A stretch of 64,000 nucleotides of DNA from Oceanibium sediminis (GTDB taxonomy: Bacteria > Pseudomonadota > Alphaproteobacteria > Rhodobacterales > Rhodobacteraceae), in contig NZ_QGNX01000003.1 of NCBI RefSeq assembly GCF_003265325.1, positions 186,001 through 250,000 on the forward strand, in the 5' to 3' direction. A program made the position numbers and the translations under genes. The notes beneath the pieces were generated by a model. The model saw only the letters and a list, made by a program, of their open reading frames with translations, was not told where the DNA came from and did no database searches. This document shows, piece after piece, positions 19,064 through 27,509 of the stretch. Positions within the stretch are counted from its first letter, which is position 1. Each line of letters opens with the position of its first letter.

Positions 19064-19465
19064 ATGAGCGACAAACCCATCCGCCTCGGCGATAACCGCA
19101 CTGGCGCAGGCGGCCAGCCGCTGCCCTTCGCCCCGGCCATGCGGGCCGGCGACTTCGTCTTCATCTCCGGCCAGGTGGCCATGCGCGAGGATGGCGAGAT
19201 CGAGCCGGGCGGCATCGAAAGCCAGACCCGCCGCACGATGGAGAACCTGATCGCGGCGCTGGCGCTGGCGGATTGCACCCTGGCCGACGTGGCCAGGATC
19301 GGCGTCTGGCTGGACGATCCGCGCGACTTCTGGACCTTCAACAAGGTCTACGCCAGCTACTTCCCCGAGGGCGGCCCGGCCCGCTCGACCGTGCGCTCGC
19401 AGATCATGGTCGATGCCAAGGTCGAAATCGACGCGATCGCCTACAAGCCGCTGTCGAGCGACTGA
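19064..19465 (+). CDS. RidA-family (YjgF) protein
   Basis: 133 residues, single RidA/YjgF domain. ISGQ at 34-37 and the PARST motif with Arg107, the residue that in true RidA proteins binds the substrate carboxylate and is required for enamine/imine deaminase activity, are both present. It would hydrolyse 2-aminoacrylate-like intermediates to 2-oxo acids plus ammonia. Last gene of the RpiR/TRAP unit, 53 bases after the PLP-enzyme gene, with AAAGGA upstream, and followed by a strong terminator. Confidence 0.93.
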   Translation: MSDKPIRLGDNRTGAGGQPLPFAPAMRAGDFVFISGQVAMREDGEIEPGGIESQTRRTMENLIAALALADCTLADVARIGVWLDDPRDFWTFNKVYASYFPEGGPARSTVRSQIMVDAKVEIDAIAYKPLSSD

Positions 19466-20066
19466 CAGGCAAGGACATTCCGCCCCGGTGGGGCGGTGCG
19501 CAAGGGCCCCGGGCACACCCCGGGGCCCTTTTCCGTTTGGGGGGGTGGCGCGGGGCGGTCGGAGTGTTGGAAATCGGGGTCCCGAAGGTGCTGTTTTAAA
19601 ATCCAAAAATACCGCATTATCAACATTAAGATTTGGTGGATTCGTGGGCTTCCGCGGTTCGGTGGTCGGTAGCGCTGTGCCAGGACCGACGGCAAGGCTG
19701 GTGGAAGCTGGGTCGGAAACGGCTGAATTGGAGAGTGTAAGCCGCACAAGATTCGGTGTAAATATCTGAATATAAACACTTAAATTACGTCTTGGGTCCG
19801 GTCTGTCGGGGCCGGGCCTCTCGCCGCGCGGGCGCAGGCGAAAGAGGTGCAATCCTCAGCCCCCAGATTCCACAACTCCAACAAAAACCACTTGCCAGAC
19901 TCGCAACCTCAAGTTACCACAGAATCAACAAATACCACATGTTGAGGAGTAGTATTCACGCCAGTCGGACCAGCCGCGCCAGCTTGCAAACAGAGCGTGG
20001 GAATCCGGAAATCTTGGCGGGAAAGACGTCACGTTACTGTCAGAATAACCTTAACGGGAGGAAAAC
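19466..20066. other. Gene-free leader region before the 16-kb operon
   Basis: 601 bases with no credible gene. A terminator occupies 19502-19532. From about 19590 the base composition becomes clearly more AT-rich than anywhere nearby, including TTTTAAAATCC and a run around 19760-19790. A short perfect inverted repeat (TCAACA 19925-19930, TGTTGA 19940-19945) could be an operator. The downstream gene has an excellent GGGAGG ribosome binding site. I could not fix a promoter with confidence. Confidence 0.55.
19502..19532 (+). terminator. Intrinsic terminator after ridA
   Basis: Perfect 10-bp GC stem (19504-19513 with 19519-19528), extended by two A-T pairs, 5-base loop, followed by TTTT. Closes the TRAP/M81/PLP/RidA operon. 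Confidence 0.88.
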
Positions 20067-21632
20067 ATGAAGTTTGACAGACGCCAGTTCCTGAGATCAT
20101 CGGCCATGGCCAGCGTTGTGCTGGGGGGCTCCATGATCAACCGCGGATTTTTCAGCAGCCCCGCATTCGCGGCTGAAAACCGCCCCATCAACTTCCTTTC
20201 GGCGGAAAACCTGACCGGCAACTGGGATCCGACGTCCCATACCACGCTGGGCCAGATCAACCTGGAAAGCTTCGTGTTCGGCTACCTGACGCGGGCCCCG
20301 ATGACCCCGGACAACCCGGACGAAATCGTGTTCGAGCTGGCCGAAAGCATGACCCTGCTCGATGAGCACCGGCTGGAATTCAAGCTGCGCCAGGGGGTCA
20401 AGTTCCACAACGGCGAACCCTTTACCGCGAACGACGTGAAGGCGACCTTCGAGTATGCCTCCGGGCCGGACCGGCCGGCGGCGTGGTACCCGGGGCAGTG
20501 CAAGGTCGACGTGATCGACGATCACACGGCCGTCGTGAACACCAGCGAGTTCGGCTATCCCGCCAGCCTGTTCTGGTTCCTGTCCGCCTTCCTGCCGATC
20601 ATGTCGGCCAAGGACGTCGCCGATCCCAAGACGCTGTCCTCGCGCCCCAACGGCACCGGCGCGTTCAAGTTCGTGGAGCAGGCGGGCAACACCACCGTGC
20701 TGGCCGCAAACGAGGATTTCCTCGGCGGTGCGCCGAAGGTGCCGGGCATCAACTTCACCTTCGTCGGTGATGCGACCACGCGGATGCTGTCGCTGCTGTC
20801 GGGCGAGGCGGACATCATCGAGCGCCTTGAGGGCGAGCAGGTCGAAACCATCCGCTCCAAGGAAGGCTTCGCCATCAACGAAGCGGTTTCCGTGGAAAAC
20901 AAGTACCTCTGGTTCCGCTGCTCCAAGCCCCCGTTCAACGACTGGCGCCTGCGCCGGGCCGTGGCGCATTCGATCGACCGTGAGCTGATCCTGGAAATCC
21001 TCGGCGTGTCGGGGACCGCGTCGAACGCCTGGGTGTCGCCGGTGAAATTCGGCTATGTCGATACGCCGAACTACCCGGAATACGACCCCGAGCTGGCGCA
21101 GAAGTTCCTTGCCGATGCGGGGTACCCGGGCGGTGAGGGGCTGCCGAAGCTCGAGTACATCACCTCGGTCGGATTCTATCCCAAGACCAAGGAATACGGC
21201 GAGATCATCACCGCGCTGCTGCAGGAGCAGGGCTTCGACGTGGAGTTCAGCGCGATGGAAATCGCTGCCTGGGCCGACCGTCTGTATGACCGTCCCGGCG
21301 GGGGCCCCGGCCACATGATCGATTGCGGCTGGGCCACCGGCTCGCCTGAGCCGGACCTGGTGCTGCGCACGCACTTCCACTCCTCCTCCAAGCGGATCAC
21401 CGGGATCGAAGACCCCGAGCTGGACGCCGTTCTGGACAAGGAGCGCAACGAGACGGATCCCGCAGAGCGCAAGCGCGTGATCCAGGAGGAAGTGATGCCG
21501 ATGCTGGCGGACAAGGTGCCGTCGCTGAGCCTGTTCACCTCGGTCTTCATCCACGCGATGCGGGAAGAGCTTCAGGGCATCTACATCTATCCCAACGGGA
21601 TGATGGACGCCTCTGACGCCACCAACACCTAG
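20067..21632 (+). CDS. Dipeptide/oligopeptide-type ABC substrate-binding protein (SBP_bac_5)
   Basis: 521 residues. The N-terminus has a twin-arginine type signal (DRRQFLRSSAMAS, with cleavage likely after AFAA near residue 37), so it may be exported folded by Tat. The mature part follows the SBP_bac_5 pattern, for example FKLRQGVKFHNGEPFTANDVKATFEY. This family binds peptides but also many amines, opines and sugars. It is first in the rightward 16-kb operon, with a strong ribosome binding site, and is separated from the permease genes by a terminator-like hairpin, as is common to keep binding protein in excess. Confidence 0.93.
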   Translation: MKFDRRQFLRSSAMASVVLGGSMINRGFFSSPAFAAENRPINFLSAENLTGNWDPTSHTTLGQINLESFVFGYLTRAPMTPDNPDEIVFELAESMTLLDEHRLEFKLRQGVKFHNGEPFTANDVKATFEYASGPDRPAAWYPGQCKVDVIDDHTAVVNTSEFGYPASLFWFLSAFLPIMSAKDVADPKTLSSRPNGTGAFKFVEQAGNTTVLAANEDFLGGAPKVPGINFTFVGDATTRMLSLLSGEADIIERLEGEQVETIRSKEGFAINEAVSVENKYLWFRCSKPPFNDWRLRRAVAHSIDRELILEILGVSGTASNAWVSPVKFGYVDTPNYPEYDPELAQKFLADAGYPGGEGLPKLEYITSVGFYPKTKEYGEIITALLQEQGFDVEFSAMEIAAWADRLYDRPGGGPGHMIDCGWATGSPEPDLVLRTHFHSSSKRITGIEDPELDAVLDKERNETDPAERKRVIQEEVMPMLADKVPSLSLFTSVFIHAMREELQGIYIYPNGMMDASDATNT

Positions 21633-21648
21633 CGCGACAGCCTTGGCT

Positions 21649-21685
21649 GGGCCGGGCGGATCGTTTCCGCTCGGCCCTTCTTTTT
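21649..21685 (+). terminator. Attenuating terminator between binding protein and permease genes
   Basis: Twelve-bp stem (21649-21660 with 21666-21677) with one G-U pair and a 5-base loop, followed by TTCTTTTT. This is a full intrinsic-terminator structure inside an operon, so only part of the transcription should reach the downstream genes unless it has another promoter. Confidence 0.8.
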
Positions 21686-21703
21686 AGACAAGGGGCAAGA
21701 CAA

Positions 21704-22684
21704 TTGTATCTGCTTAACTTCCTCATCCGCAGGGTCCTGCAGGGGCTGGTAGTCCTGCTGATCGTCTCGTTCGCGATCTTCGCGCTGCTGCGCGTCGTCC
21801 CCGGAGATCCCGCCCGCCTGATCGTCGGCGGCATGGCCCCCGATGAAGTCGTTGTCCAGAAAGCAGAGGAACTGGGCCTGAACGATCCGATCGTCGTCCA
21901 GTACGTGCGCTATCTCGGCGACCTGGCGCGCGGCGACCTCGGCAACTCATTCTTCCGCCCCAAGAGCGGCGCGACCGTCGGCGCCGCCGCCTATGACGAC
22001 CCGTCGCGCAACGAGCGGGCCGAGGTGCTGGACCTGATCCTCGAGCGTATCCCGCTGACGCTGCAACTCGCCGGGTTGTCTGTTGTCTTTGCCCTGATCA
22101 TTTCCTTCCCCCTTGGCGTCGCGGCGGGCCTGAACCCCGGCAAGTGGCAGGACAGGCTGGCGTTCTTCAGCGGCTCCGTCTTCGTTTCGCTGCCGAACTT
22201 CTGGCTGGGGATCGTGCTGGCGCAGCTGTTTTCCATCAAGCTCGGGATCCTGCCGTCGATCGGCTACAAGGGGTTCGAGTACACGATCCTGCCCGCCTTC
22301 GTGCTGGCGATCGGGATCTCTCCCTTCATCATCCGCACCCTGTCGGTGTCCATCGCGCAGATCATGCACGAGGAATTCATCGCGGTCGCGCCGCTCAGGG
22401 GGCTGAAACGCCCGCGGATCGTCGTGGCGCACGCGATCCGCAACGCCTCGATCCCGCTGTTGAACCTGTTCGGCATCCAGCTCGGCATCTTGCTGGGCGG
22501 TGTCCTGGTGGTTGAGCTGATCTTCGACTACCCGGGCCTTGGCCGCCTGACCATCAACGCGGTTCTGCAGCGGGATTTCCCGATCATCCAGGGGGTGGCC
22601 ATCTTCATCAGCGCCATCTTCGTGTTCATCAATATTGCCGTCGATCTGGCCGCGAGCTTCATCGATCCCCGGTTGGAGTATTGA
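21704..22684 (+). CDS. ABC transporter permease, DppB type
   Basis: 326 residues with six membrane helices and the coupling loop EEFIAVAPLRGLKRPRIVVAHAIRNASIP. Inner-membrane subunit of the dipeptide-type importer. Start is TTG at 21704 (MYLLNFLIRRVLQGL), preceded by AGGGG; no ATG nearby would keep the first helix whole. The final helix (VLVVELIFDYPGLGRL and after) is complete. Confidence 0.93.
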   Translation: MYLLNFLIRRVLQGLVVLLIVSFAIFALLRVVPGDPARLIVGGMAPDEVVVQKAEELGLNDPIVVQYVRYLGDLARGDLGNSFFRPKSGATVGAAAYDDPSRNERAEVLDLILERIPLTLQLAGLSVVFALIISFPLGVAAGLNPGKWQDRLAFFSGSVFVSLPNFWLGIVLAQLFSIKLGILPSIGYKGFEYTILPAFVLAIGISPFIIRTLSVSIAQIMHEEFIAVAPLRGLKRPRIVVAHAIRNASIPLLNLFGIQLGILLGGVLVVELIFDYPGLGRLTINAVLQRDFPIIQGVAIFISAIFVFINIAVDLAASFIDPRLEY

Positions 22685-22685
22685 T

Positions 22686-23609
22686 ATGTCAGACGTCCAA
22701 GTCTCCCAGATCGCCAATCAACCTTCCATGTCCCTGCTAAAGCTGACCCCGACGCAGCGCATGGTGCGCGAAGCCTGGTCGAGCGTTGCCTTCAGGGCCG
22801 GGTTCATCGTCTTCGTGCTGCTCCTGTTCGGGGCGCTGGTCTATCCCGAATTCAGCTCTGTCGACCCGACCAAGATGAACGTCAGGTCCCGGCTGATCCC
22901 GCCGCTTTTCATGGGCGAGGGGTGGACATGGGCGCATCCCCTCGGAACGGACCAGCTTGGCCGGGACCTGTTCCTGCGCTGCCTTGTCGGTCTGCGCTAC
23001 TCGGTGTTCATCGGCTGCGCCACAGTGGTGCTGATGTTCTTCGTGGGCTGCGGGCTGGGGCTGCTTTCCGGCTTCAAGGGCGGGCTGACGGATACGATCA
23101 TCATGCGCATAACCGACGCGCAGCTGTCGATCCCGATGATCATCCTTGCGATCACCATCCTGGGCGTGTCGCGCCCCACCGCACCGGCGATCATCCTGGT
23201 GCTGGGCCTTGCGGGCTGGCCGCTGTACGCGCGGGTCGCGCGCAGCGCCGCGCTGGCCGAAAAGGGTAAGGAGTACATCAAGGGCGAGCGTGTGCTCGGC
23301 GCGTCGGACACCCGCATCATCCTGAAGTTCCTGGCCCCCGCCATCCTGCCGCCGATCGCCTTCGTCGCGGTGCTGGACGTGGCCAGCATCATGATCTTCG
23401 AGTCGATCCTCGGCTTCATCGGGCTGGGAATCCAGCCGCCGACGCCGACGTTCGGCAATATCATCGCCGACGGGCGCAAGTACCTGATCAACGCCTGGTG
23501 GATCGCCACCATGCCGGGGATGTTCCTTTTGATCACGCTGACCGGCCTGAACCTGATGGGGTCGGCAATGGAAAACGCCCGTAACCGGGTTCTGAAGGGG
23601 GCGGCGTGA
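22686..23609 (+). CDS. ABC transporter permease, DppC type
   Basis: 307 residues. A cytoplasmic N-terminus, a first helix (about 37-57), then the permease domain with the coupling loop KEYIKGERVLGASDTRIILKFLAPAILPP. Pairs with the DppB-type subunit. The ATG lies directly after the previous stop, and its own stop overlaps the ATPase start (TGATG). Confidence 0.93.
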   Translation: MSDVQVSQIANQPSMSLLKLTPTQRMVREAWSSVAFRAGFIVFVLLLFGALVYPEFSSVDPTKMNVRSRLIPPLFMGEGWTWAHPLGTDQLGRDLFLRCLVGLRYSVFIGCATVVLMFFVGCGLGLLSGFKGGLTDTIIMRITDAQLSIPMIILAITILGVSRPTAPAIILVLGLAGWPLYARVARSAALAEKGKEYIKGERVLGASDTRIILKFLAPAILPPIAFVAVLDVASIMIFESILGFIGLGIQPPTPTFGNIIADGRKYLINAWWIATMPGMFLLITLTGLNLMGSAMENARNRVLKGAA

Positions 23610-25441
23610 TGTCCGAGGATAAGACGGTTCTGTGTGTGCGTGACCTGACGGTCGGCCTGGACAATGATCCCGCCGCGAGGATCCTGGACGGGATCAGCTT
23701 CGACCTGAAATCGGGCGAGATCCTGGGCCTGATCGGCGAGGCGGGATCGGGCAAGACCGTGTTGGCCCGCGCGTTGGTCAAGGGGCTTGGCGCGCCGCTG
23801 GTCACCCGCTCGGGCGCGGTGCATTACAAGGGGGCGGACCTGCTCGGCCTGAGCGAGCGGAAGCTGTCCAAGATCCGCGGCAAGGAAATCGGCTACATCG
23901 GGGCGAACCCGCAAGGCTCGCTCGATCCGACGATTCCGGTGGGCAACCAGATCGTCGAGAAGCTGCTTTCCGTCAGCCCCGGCATGTCGCGCAAGGCCGC
24001 CACCGAGCGCGCACTGGAGGTTCTGGCCGCGGTCCGCATCCCGTCCCCCGAGGTGCGTTTCCACGAATACCCCTTCCAGTTCAGCGGCGGCATGATGCAG
24101 CGCGTGATGATCGTCGACGCACTTGTGACGAACCCCGCCGTGCTGATCGCAGACAACATCACCCAGCCGCTGGACGTGACGGTTGCAGCGCAGATCATCC
24201 GGCTGATCCGTGATTTGCGCGAGCAGTTCTCCACCGCGATCCTGTTCATCTCGTCCTCGCTGCCGGTGGCGGAAACCGTCGCGGATGAGGTCATGGTGCT
24301 TCAGTCGGGGCGGATCGTCGAAAAGGCCACCCCGACCGCGCTGGTGCAGAACCCGCAGCACGATTACACGAAGTCGCTTCTGTCGCGCCTGCCGCGGATC
24401 TGGGGGGAGGGCATCTCGGGGCCGGAGGCCGCCGACACCAGGACCCTGATGACGGTGGAGGATGTTCACCGCACCTATTTCGTGCGCAAGAAAGGCAGTT
24501 TCCGCGGCGTGAACGCGGTGCAGGCCGTGCGCGGCGTCACGCTGGATATCCGCGAGGGCGAGAATATCGGCATCGTCGGTGAATCCGGCTGCGGCAAGTC
24601 CACCCTGACCCGCCTTCTGGCCTGGCTGGAATCCCCGCAGGCCGGGTCCATCCGCTTTGCCGGGCAGGACCTGTCGAAACTGGGGGCGAAGGACCTGACG
24701 AAACTGCGCCAGTCCTTCCAGTTGCTGCTTCAGGACCCCTACAGCTCGCTGCCCTCCCGCATGCCGATCGGGCGCATCATCGCTGAGCCGTTGCTGATCC
24801 ACGGACTGTGCAAACGCTCGGAAATCCGGGGCCGCGTGCTGGCGGCGATGCGGGAGGTGGGGCTTGATCCGGCGCTTGAAAACCAGCTGACCGTCGGCCT
24901 GAGCGCGGGCCAGCGCCAGCGCATCAACATCGCGCGCGCGCTGGTGCTTGAGCCGCGGCTGATGATCCTGGACGAAACCCTGTCCGCCCTGGACCAGGTC
25001 GAGCAATCGAAGCTGTTCGAGGTGTTCGACCGGCTTCAGAAGACCCACGGCTTCACCTATATCTTCATCTCTCACGACATGGCGCTGGTGCGGAAGGTCT
25101 GCCACCGGGTCGCGGTGATGTACCTCGGGCGGATCGTGGAATTCGCGGACAACAACGCCTTGTTCGACAATCCCGCGCATCCCTATTCCCGCGCCCTGCT
25201 GAGCGCGGTGCCCACGCTGGACGATCACCCCTTCAGCTCGGACGAATACCTGCTCGAGGGCGAGCCCCCCAGCCCGGTTCACATCCCGCCGGGGTGTTCG
25301 TTCCGCAGCCGCTGCCCGCTGGCGCAGGAGATTTGTGGCCGGGTCGATCCCGTAGCGCAGGTTTTACCTGGGGGCGGAAGCGCGATGTGCCATCTTGTAG
25401 GGCAGGATGCCCCGGCCCGATCCCTTGCGGCCGGGAAATAG
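23609..25441 (+). CDS. Fused double ABC ATPase (DppD-DppF type) with a degenerate first half
   Basis: 610 residues containing two nucleotide-binding domains. The second (from about 285) is normal: GESGCGKST, Q-loop LLQDP, signature LSAGQRQR, Glu456 after Walker B and switch His489. The first has a good Walker A (GEAGSGKT) and signature (FSGGMMQR) but lacks three catalytic residues: the Q-loop glutamine is Ala99, the Walker B glutamate is Asn183 and the switch histidine is Ser216. This predicts an asymmetric transporter in which one ATP site binds but hardly hydrolyses. The C-terminus has the oligopeptide-importer tail with Cys residues (GCSFRSRCPLAQEIC). GTG three bases upstream is an alternative start. 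Confidence 0.93.
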   Translation: MSEDKTVLCVRDLTVGLDNDPAARILDGISFDLKSGEILGLIGEAGSGKTVLARALVKGLGAPLVTRSGAVHYKGADLLGLSERKLSKIRGKEIGYIGANPQGSLDPTIPVGNQIVEKLLSVSPGMSRKAATERALEVLAAVRIPSPEVRFHEYPFQFSGGMMQRVMIVDALVTNPAVLIADNITQPLDVTVAAQIIRLIRDLREQFSTAILFISSSLPVAETVADEVMVLQSGRIVEKATPTALVQNPQHDYTKSLLSRLPRIWGEGISGPEAADTRTLMTVEDVHRTYFVRKKGSFRGVNAVQAVRGVTLDIREGENIGIVGESGCGKSTLTRLLAWLESPQAGSIRFAGQDLSKLGAKDLTKLRQSFQLLLQDPYSSLPSRMPIGRIIAEPLLIHGLCKRSEIRGRVLAAMREVGLDPALENQLTVGLSAGQRQRINIARALVLEPRLMILDETLSALDQVEQSKLFEVFDRLQKTHGFTYIFISHDMALVRKVCHRVAVMYLGRIVEFADNNALFDNPAHPYSRALLSAVPTLDDHPFSSDEYLLEGEPPSPVHIPPGCSFRSRCPLAQEICGRVDPVAQVLPGGGSAMCHLVGQDAPARSLAAGK

Positions 25442-25456
25442 CGACAGGAGGATTCG

Positions 25457-26215
25457 ATGTTGAACAGCCATCGCCGCGAACACATTCTTGAGCGCCTCAG
25501 CTACCACGACCGCATTTCCGTTGCCGACGTGGCGGCGCGGCTGAACGTGTCCGACGAGACGGTCCGCCGGGATCTCAAGGATCTTGAACAGGAAGGCTTG
25601 CTCAGGCGCGTTCATGGGGGGGCGATCGGCGTGTCGTCCATCCGTGACGAACCGATCAGCGAACGTGTCCGCAAGCATACGAAGGAAAAGGGCATCATTG
25701 CCAAGCTGGCTGCCGACCTGATCTCGGACCAGACGTCGATCTTCCTGCACATCGGCTCCACGACCGAGGCGCTGGCCCGCCAGCTGGGGCGGTTCTCGGA
25801 CCTTAAGGTCTATACCAATTCGCTGAATGTCGCGCAGATCGCCAAGGAGCATTTCGGCGTCTCGGTCTTCGTAGCGCCGGGGCAGTTGCGCAAGGACGAG
25901 TCCGACCTCGTCGGTTATGACACGATTTCCTACCTGCAGGGCTACTATTTCGACACCGCCTTCATGAGCGTGGCCGGCGTCGACGCCGAGCGCGGGTTCA
26001 TGGATTTCGAGGAAGACGAGGTCCGGATCCGCCAGACGCTGATGAAATGCGCCCGCAACAAGGTGGTGATGGCGGATTCCTCGAAGTTCGGGAAATCCGC
26101 GAACATGTGCACCGCCCCGTTCGAGGCGGTCGATCGCGTGGTGACGGACCGCAAGCCCGCCGCGGACTTCGGCAAGCGCTTCAAGAAGGCCGGGCTGGAC
26201 GTGATCCATGGCTGA
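25457..26215 (+). CDS. DeoR-family transcriptional regulator
   Basis: 252 residues. N-terminal DeoR helix-turn-helix (REHILERLSYHDRISVADVAARLNVSDETVRRDLKDLE) and a C-terminal sensor domain with the family stretch IFLHIGSTTEALA and a later DTAFMSVAGVD. Such regulators usually respond to a phosphorylated sugar or a similar phosphorylated metabolite, which would match the kinases later in the operon. AGGAGG precedes the ATG. It lies inside the operon it probably controls and overlaps the amidohydrolase gene by eight bases. Confidence 0.92.
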   Translation: MLNSHRREHILERLSYHDRISVADVAARLNVSDETVRRDLKDLEQEGLLRRVHGGAIGVSSIRDEPISERVRKHTKEKGIIAKLAADLISDQTSIFLHIGSTTEALARQLGRFSDLKVYTNSLNVAQIAKEHFGVSVFVAPGQLRKDESDLVGYDTISYLQGYYFDTAFMSVAGVDAERGFMDFEEDEVRIRQTLMKCARNKVVMADSSKFGKSANMCTAPFEAVDRVVTDRKPAADFGKRFKKAGLDVIHG

Positions 26216-27506
26216 CACCCCGATCCACGACAGCCGGCACGAGGCGGCCCTGCTTCAGCTGTTCGGGCAGTTCGCGGCGTTCGGCAAGCTGCCCGGCGGC
26301 GGCATTTCGCGCCTGGCCGCGGGCGAGGCGGACCGCCAGGCCCGCGATCACCTGTGCGACTGGCTGGGGCAAAACGGGGCCGAGGTGGTGGTCGACAGCG
26401 TTGGCAATATCTTCGGGATCTTCGACCTCGGGCAGGGCGATCCTGACGGGGTCGTCCTGTGCGGCTCTCACCTTGACAGCCAACCGAACGGCGGGCGGTT
26501 CGACGGCACCTACGGCGTCGCCTGCGCCTGTATCAGCGCGGTAGCGATCCTTGCCGCGGTGCGCGAGGGTCGGCTCATTCCCCGGGAACGGCAACTGGTG
26601 GTCGTGGCCTGGACCAGCGAGGAAGGGGCGCGCTTCCAGCCCAGCATCCTGGGAAGCGGCGTGTTCACCGGCGATATTCCCGCCTCCCAGGCCCTGGCGG
26701 CCACGGACAAGGACGGTGTGTCCTTGCGCGAGGCCCTGTCGCGGATCGGCTACCTCGGCGAAGGGCAGGGGCCCCGCCCGTCCCGCTACGTGGAAATCCA
26801 CGTCGAGCAGGGCACCCGGCTGGAAGCCACGGGCAACGACATCGGCGTCGTGGCGACGTGCTGGGGCGCGCGAAAGCTGCTGGTCGAGGTCACGGGCAAG
26901 CCGGATCACACCGGCCCGACCCCGATGGCGGCGCGGCGCGATGCGCTTTGCGCGGCGGCCCGGATCGTGGTGCGCGTCAACGACCTGGCCACAGGGGCCC
27001 CGTTCCCCGTGCACGGCTCGGTCGGGCGCATGGATATCGAACCGAACTCACCCAATACGGTTGCCGAGCGTGTCCGCATGTGGGTCGAGCTCAGGTCCGG
27101 CGACGCTGCGGTGCTTGAGCAGGTCGAAGCGGAGCTGATGCTCTCCTTCGCGGAAATCCAGCAGGTGTCCGGCTGCACCATCGCCGACAGTTCTGCCGAG
27201 GGGCGCGAGGTGGTCGAGTTCGACGACACCGCCGCAACCCGTGTCGAGGCGGTGCTGGACCAGGCGGGCTTGCGCCACATGCGCCTGCCCACCATCGCCG
27301 GGCATGACGCGATCCGCATGCAGCGCATTTGCCCGACCACCCTGCTGTTCGTCCCCTCGCGGCGCGGCATCAGCCATTCCCCGGACGAATTCACCTCGGA
27401 CGCGCAGATGACGCGCGGGCTGAACGCACTGACGCTGGCCATCGCGCGCCTGATGTGCAGCCCCGCGCCACAGGCTCCGGCAAGCGCCCCCCTCAGGACG
27501 GAATAG
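26208..27506 (+). CDS. M20-type amidohydrolase, hydantoinase/carbamoylase family
   Basis: 432 residues, typical length. Metal-binding and catalytic motifs are in order: GSHLDSQPNGGRFDGTYGV, TSEEGARFQPSILGS, HVEQG, HTGPTPMAARRDA in the dimerisation domain and GHDAIRMQRICPTTLLFVPS. Enzymes of this family hydrolyse N-carbamoyl amino acids, ureidoglycolate, allantoate or related C-N bonds with two metal ions in the cytoplasm. Substrate unknown; in this operon it could release the amine or amino acid from an acylated or gamma-glutamyl intermediate. Confidence 0.92.
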   Translation: MADTPIHDSRHEAALLQLFGQFAAFGKLPGGGISRLAAGEADRQARDHLCDWLGQNGAEVVVDSVGNIFGIFDLGQGDPDGVVLCGSHLDSQPNGGRFDGTYGVACACISAVAILAAVREGRLIPRERQLVVVAWTSEEGARFQPSILGSGVFTGDIPASQALAATDKDGVSLREALSRIGYLGEGQGPRPSRYVEIHVEQGTRLEATGNDIGVVATCWGARKLLVEVTGKPDHTGPTPMAARRDALCAAARIVVRVNDLATGAPFPVHGSVGRMDIEPNSPNTVAERVRMWVELRSGDAAVLEQVEAELMLSFAEIQQVSGCTIADSSAEGREVVEFDDTAATRVEAVLDQAGLRHMRLPTIAGHDAIRMQRICPTTLLFVPSRRGISHSPDEFTSDAQMTRGLNALTLAIARLMCSPAPQAPASAPLRTE

Positions 27507-27509
27507 ACC

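Noticed and set aside
22997-25282. Open minus-strand frame of about 760 codons
   Set aside because: Antisense of permease and ATPase genes; no motif and no ribosome binding site.
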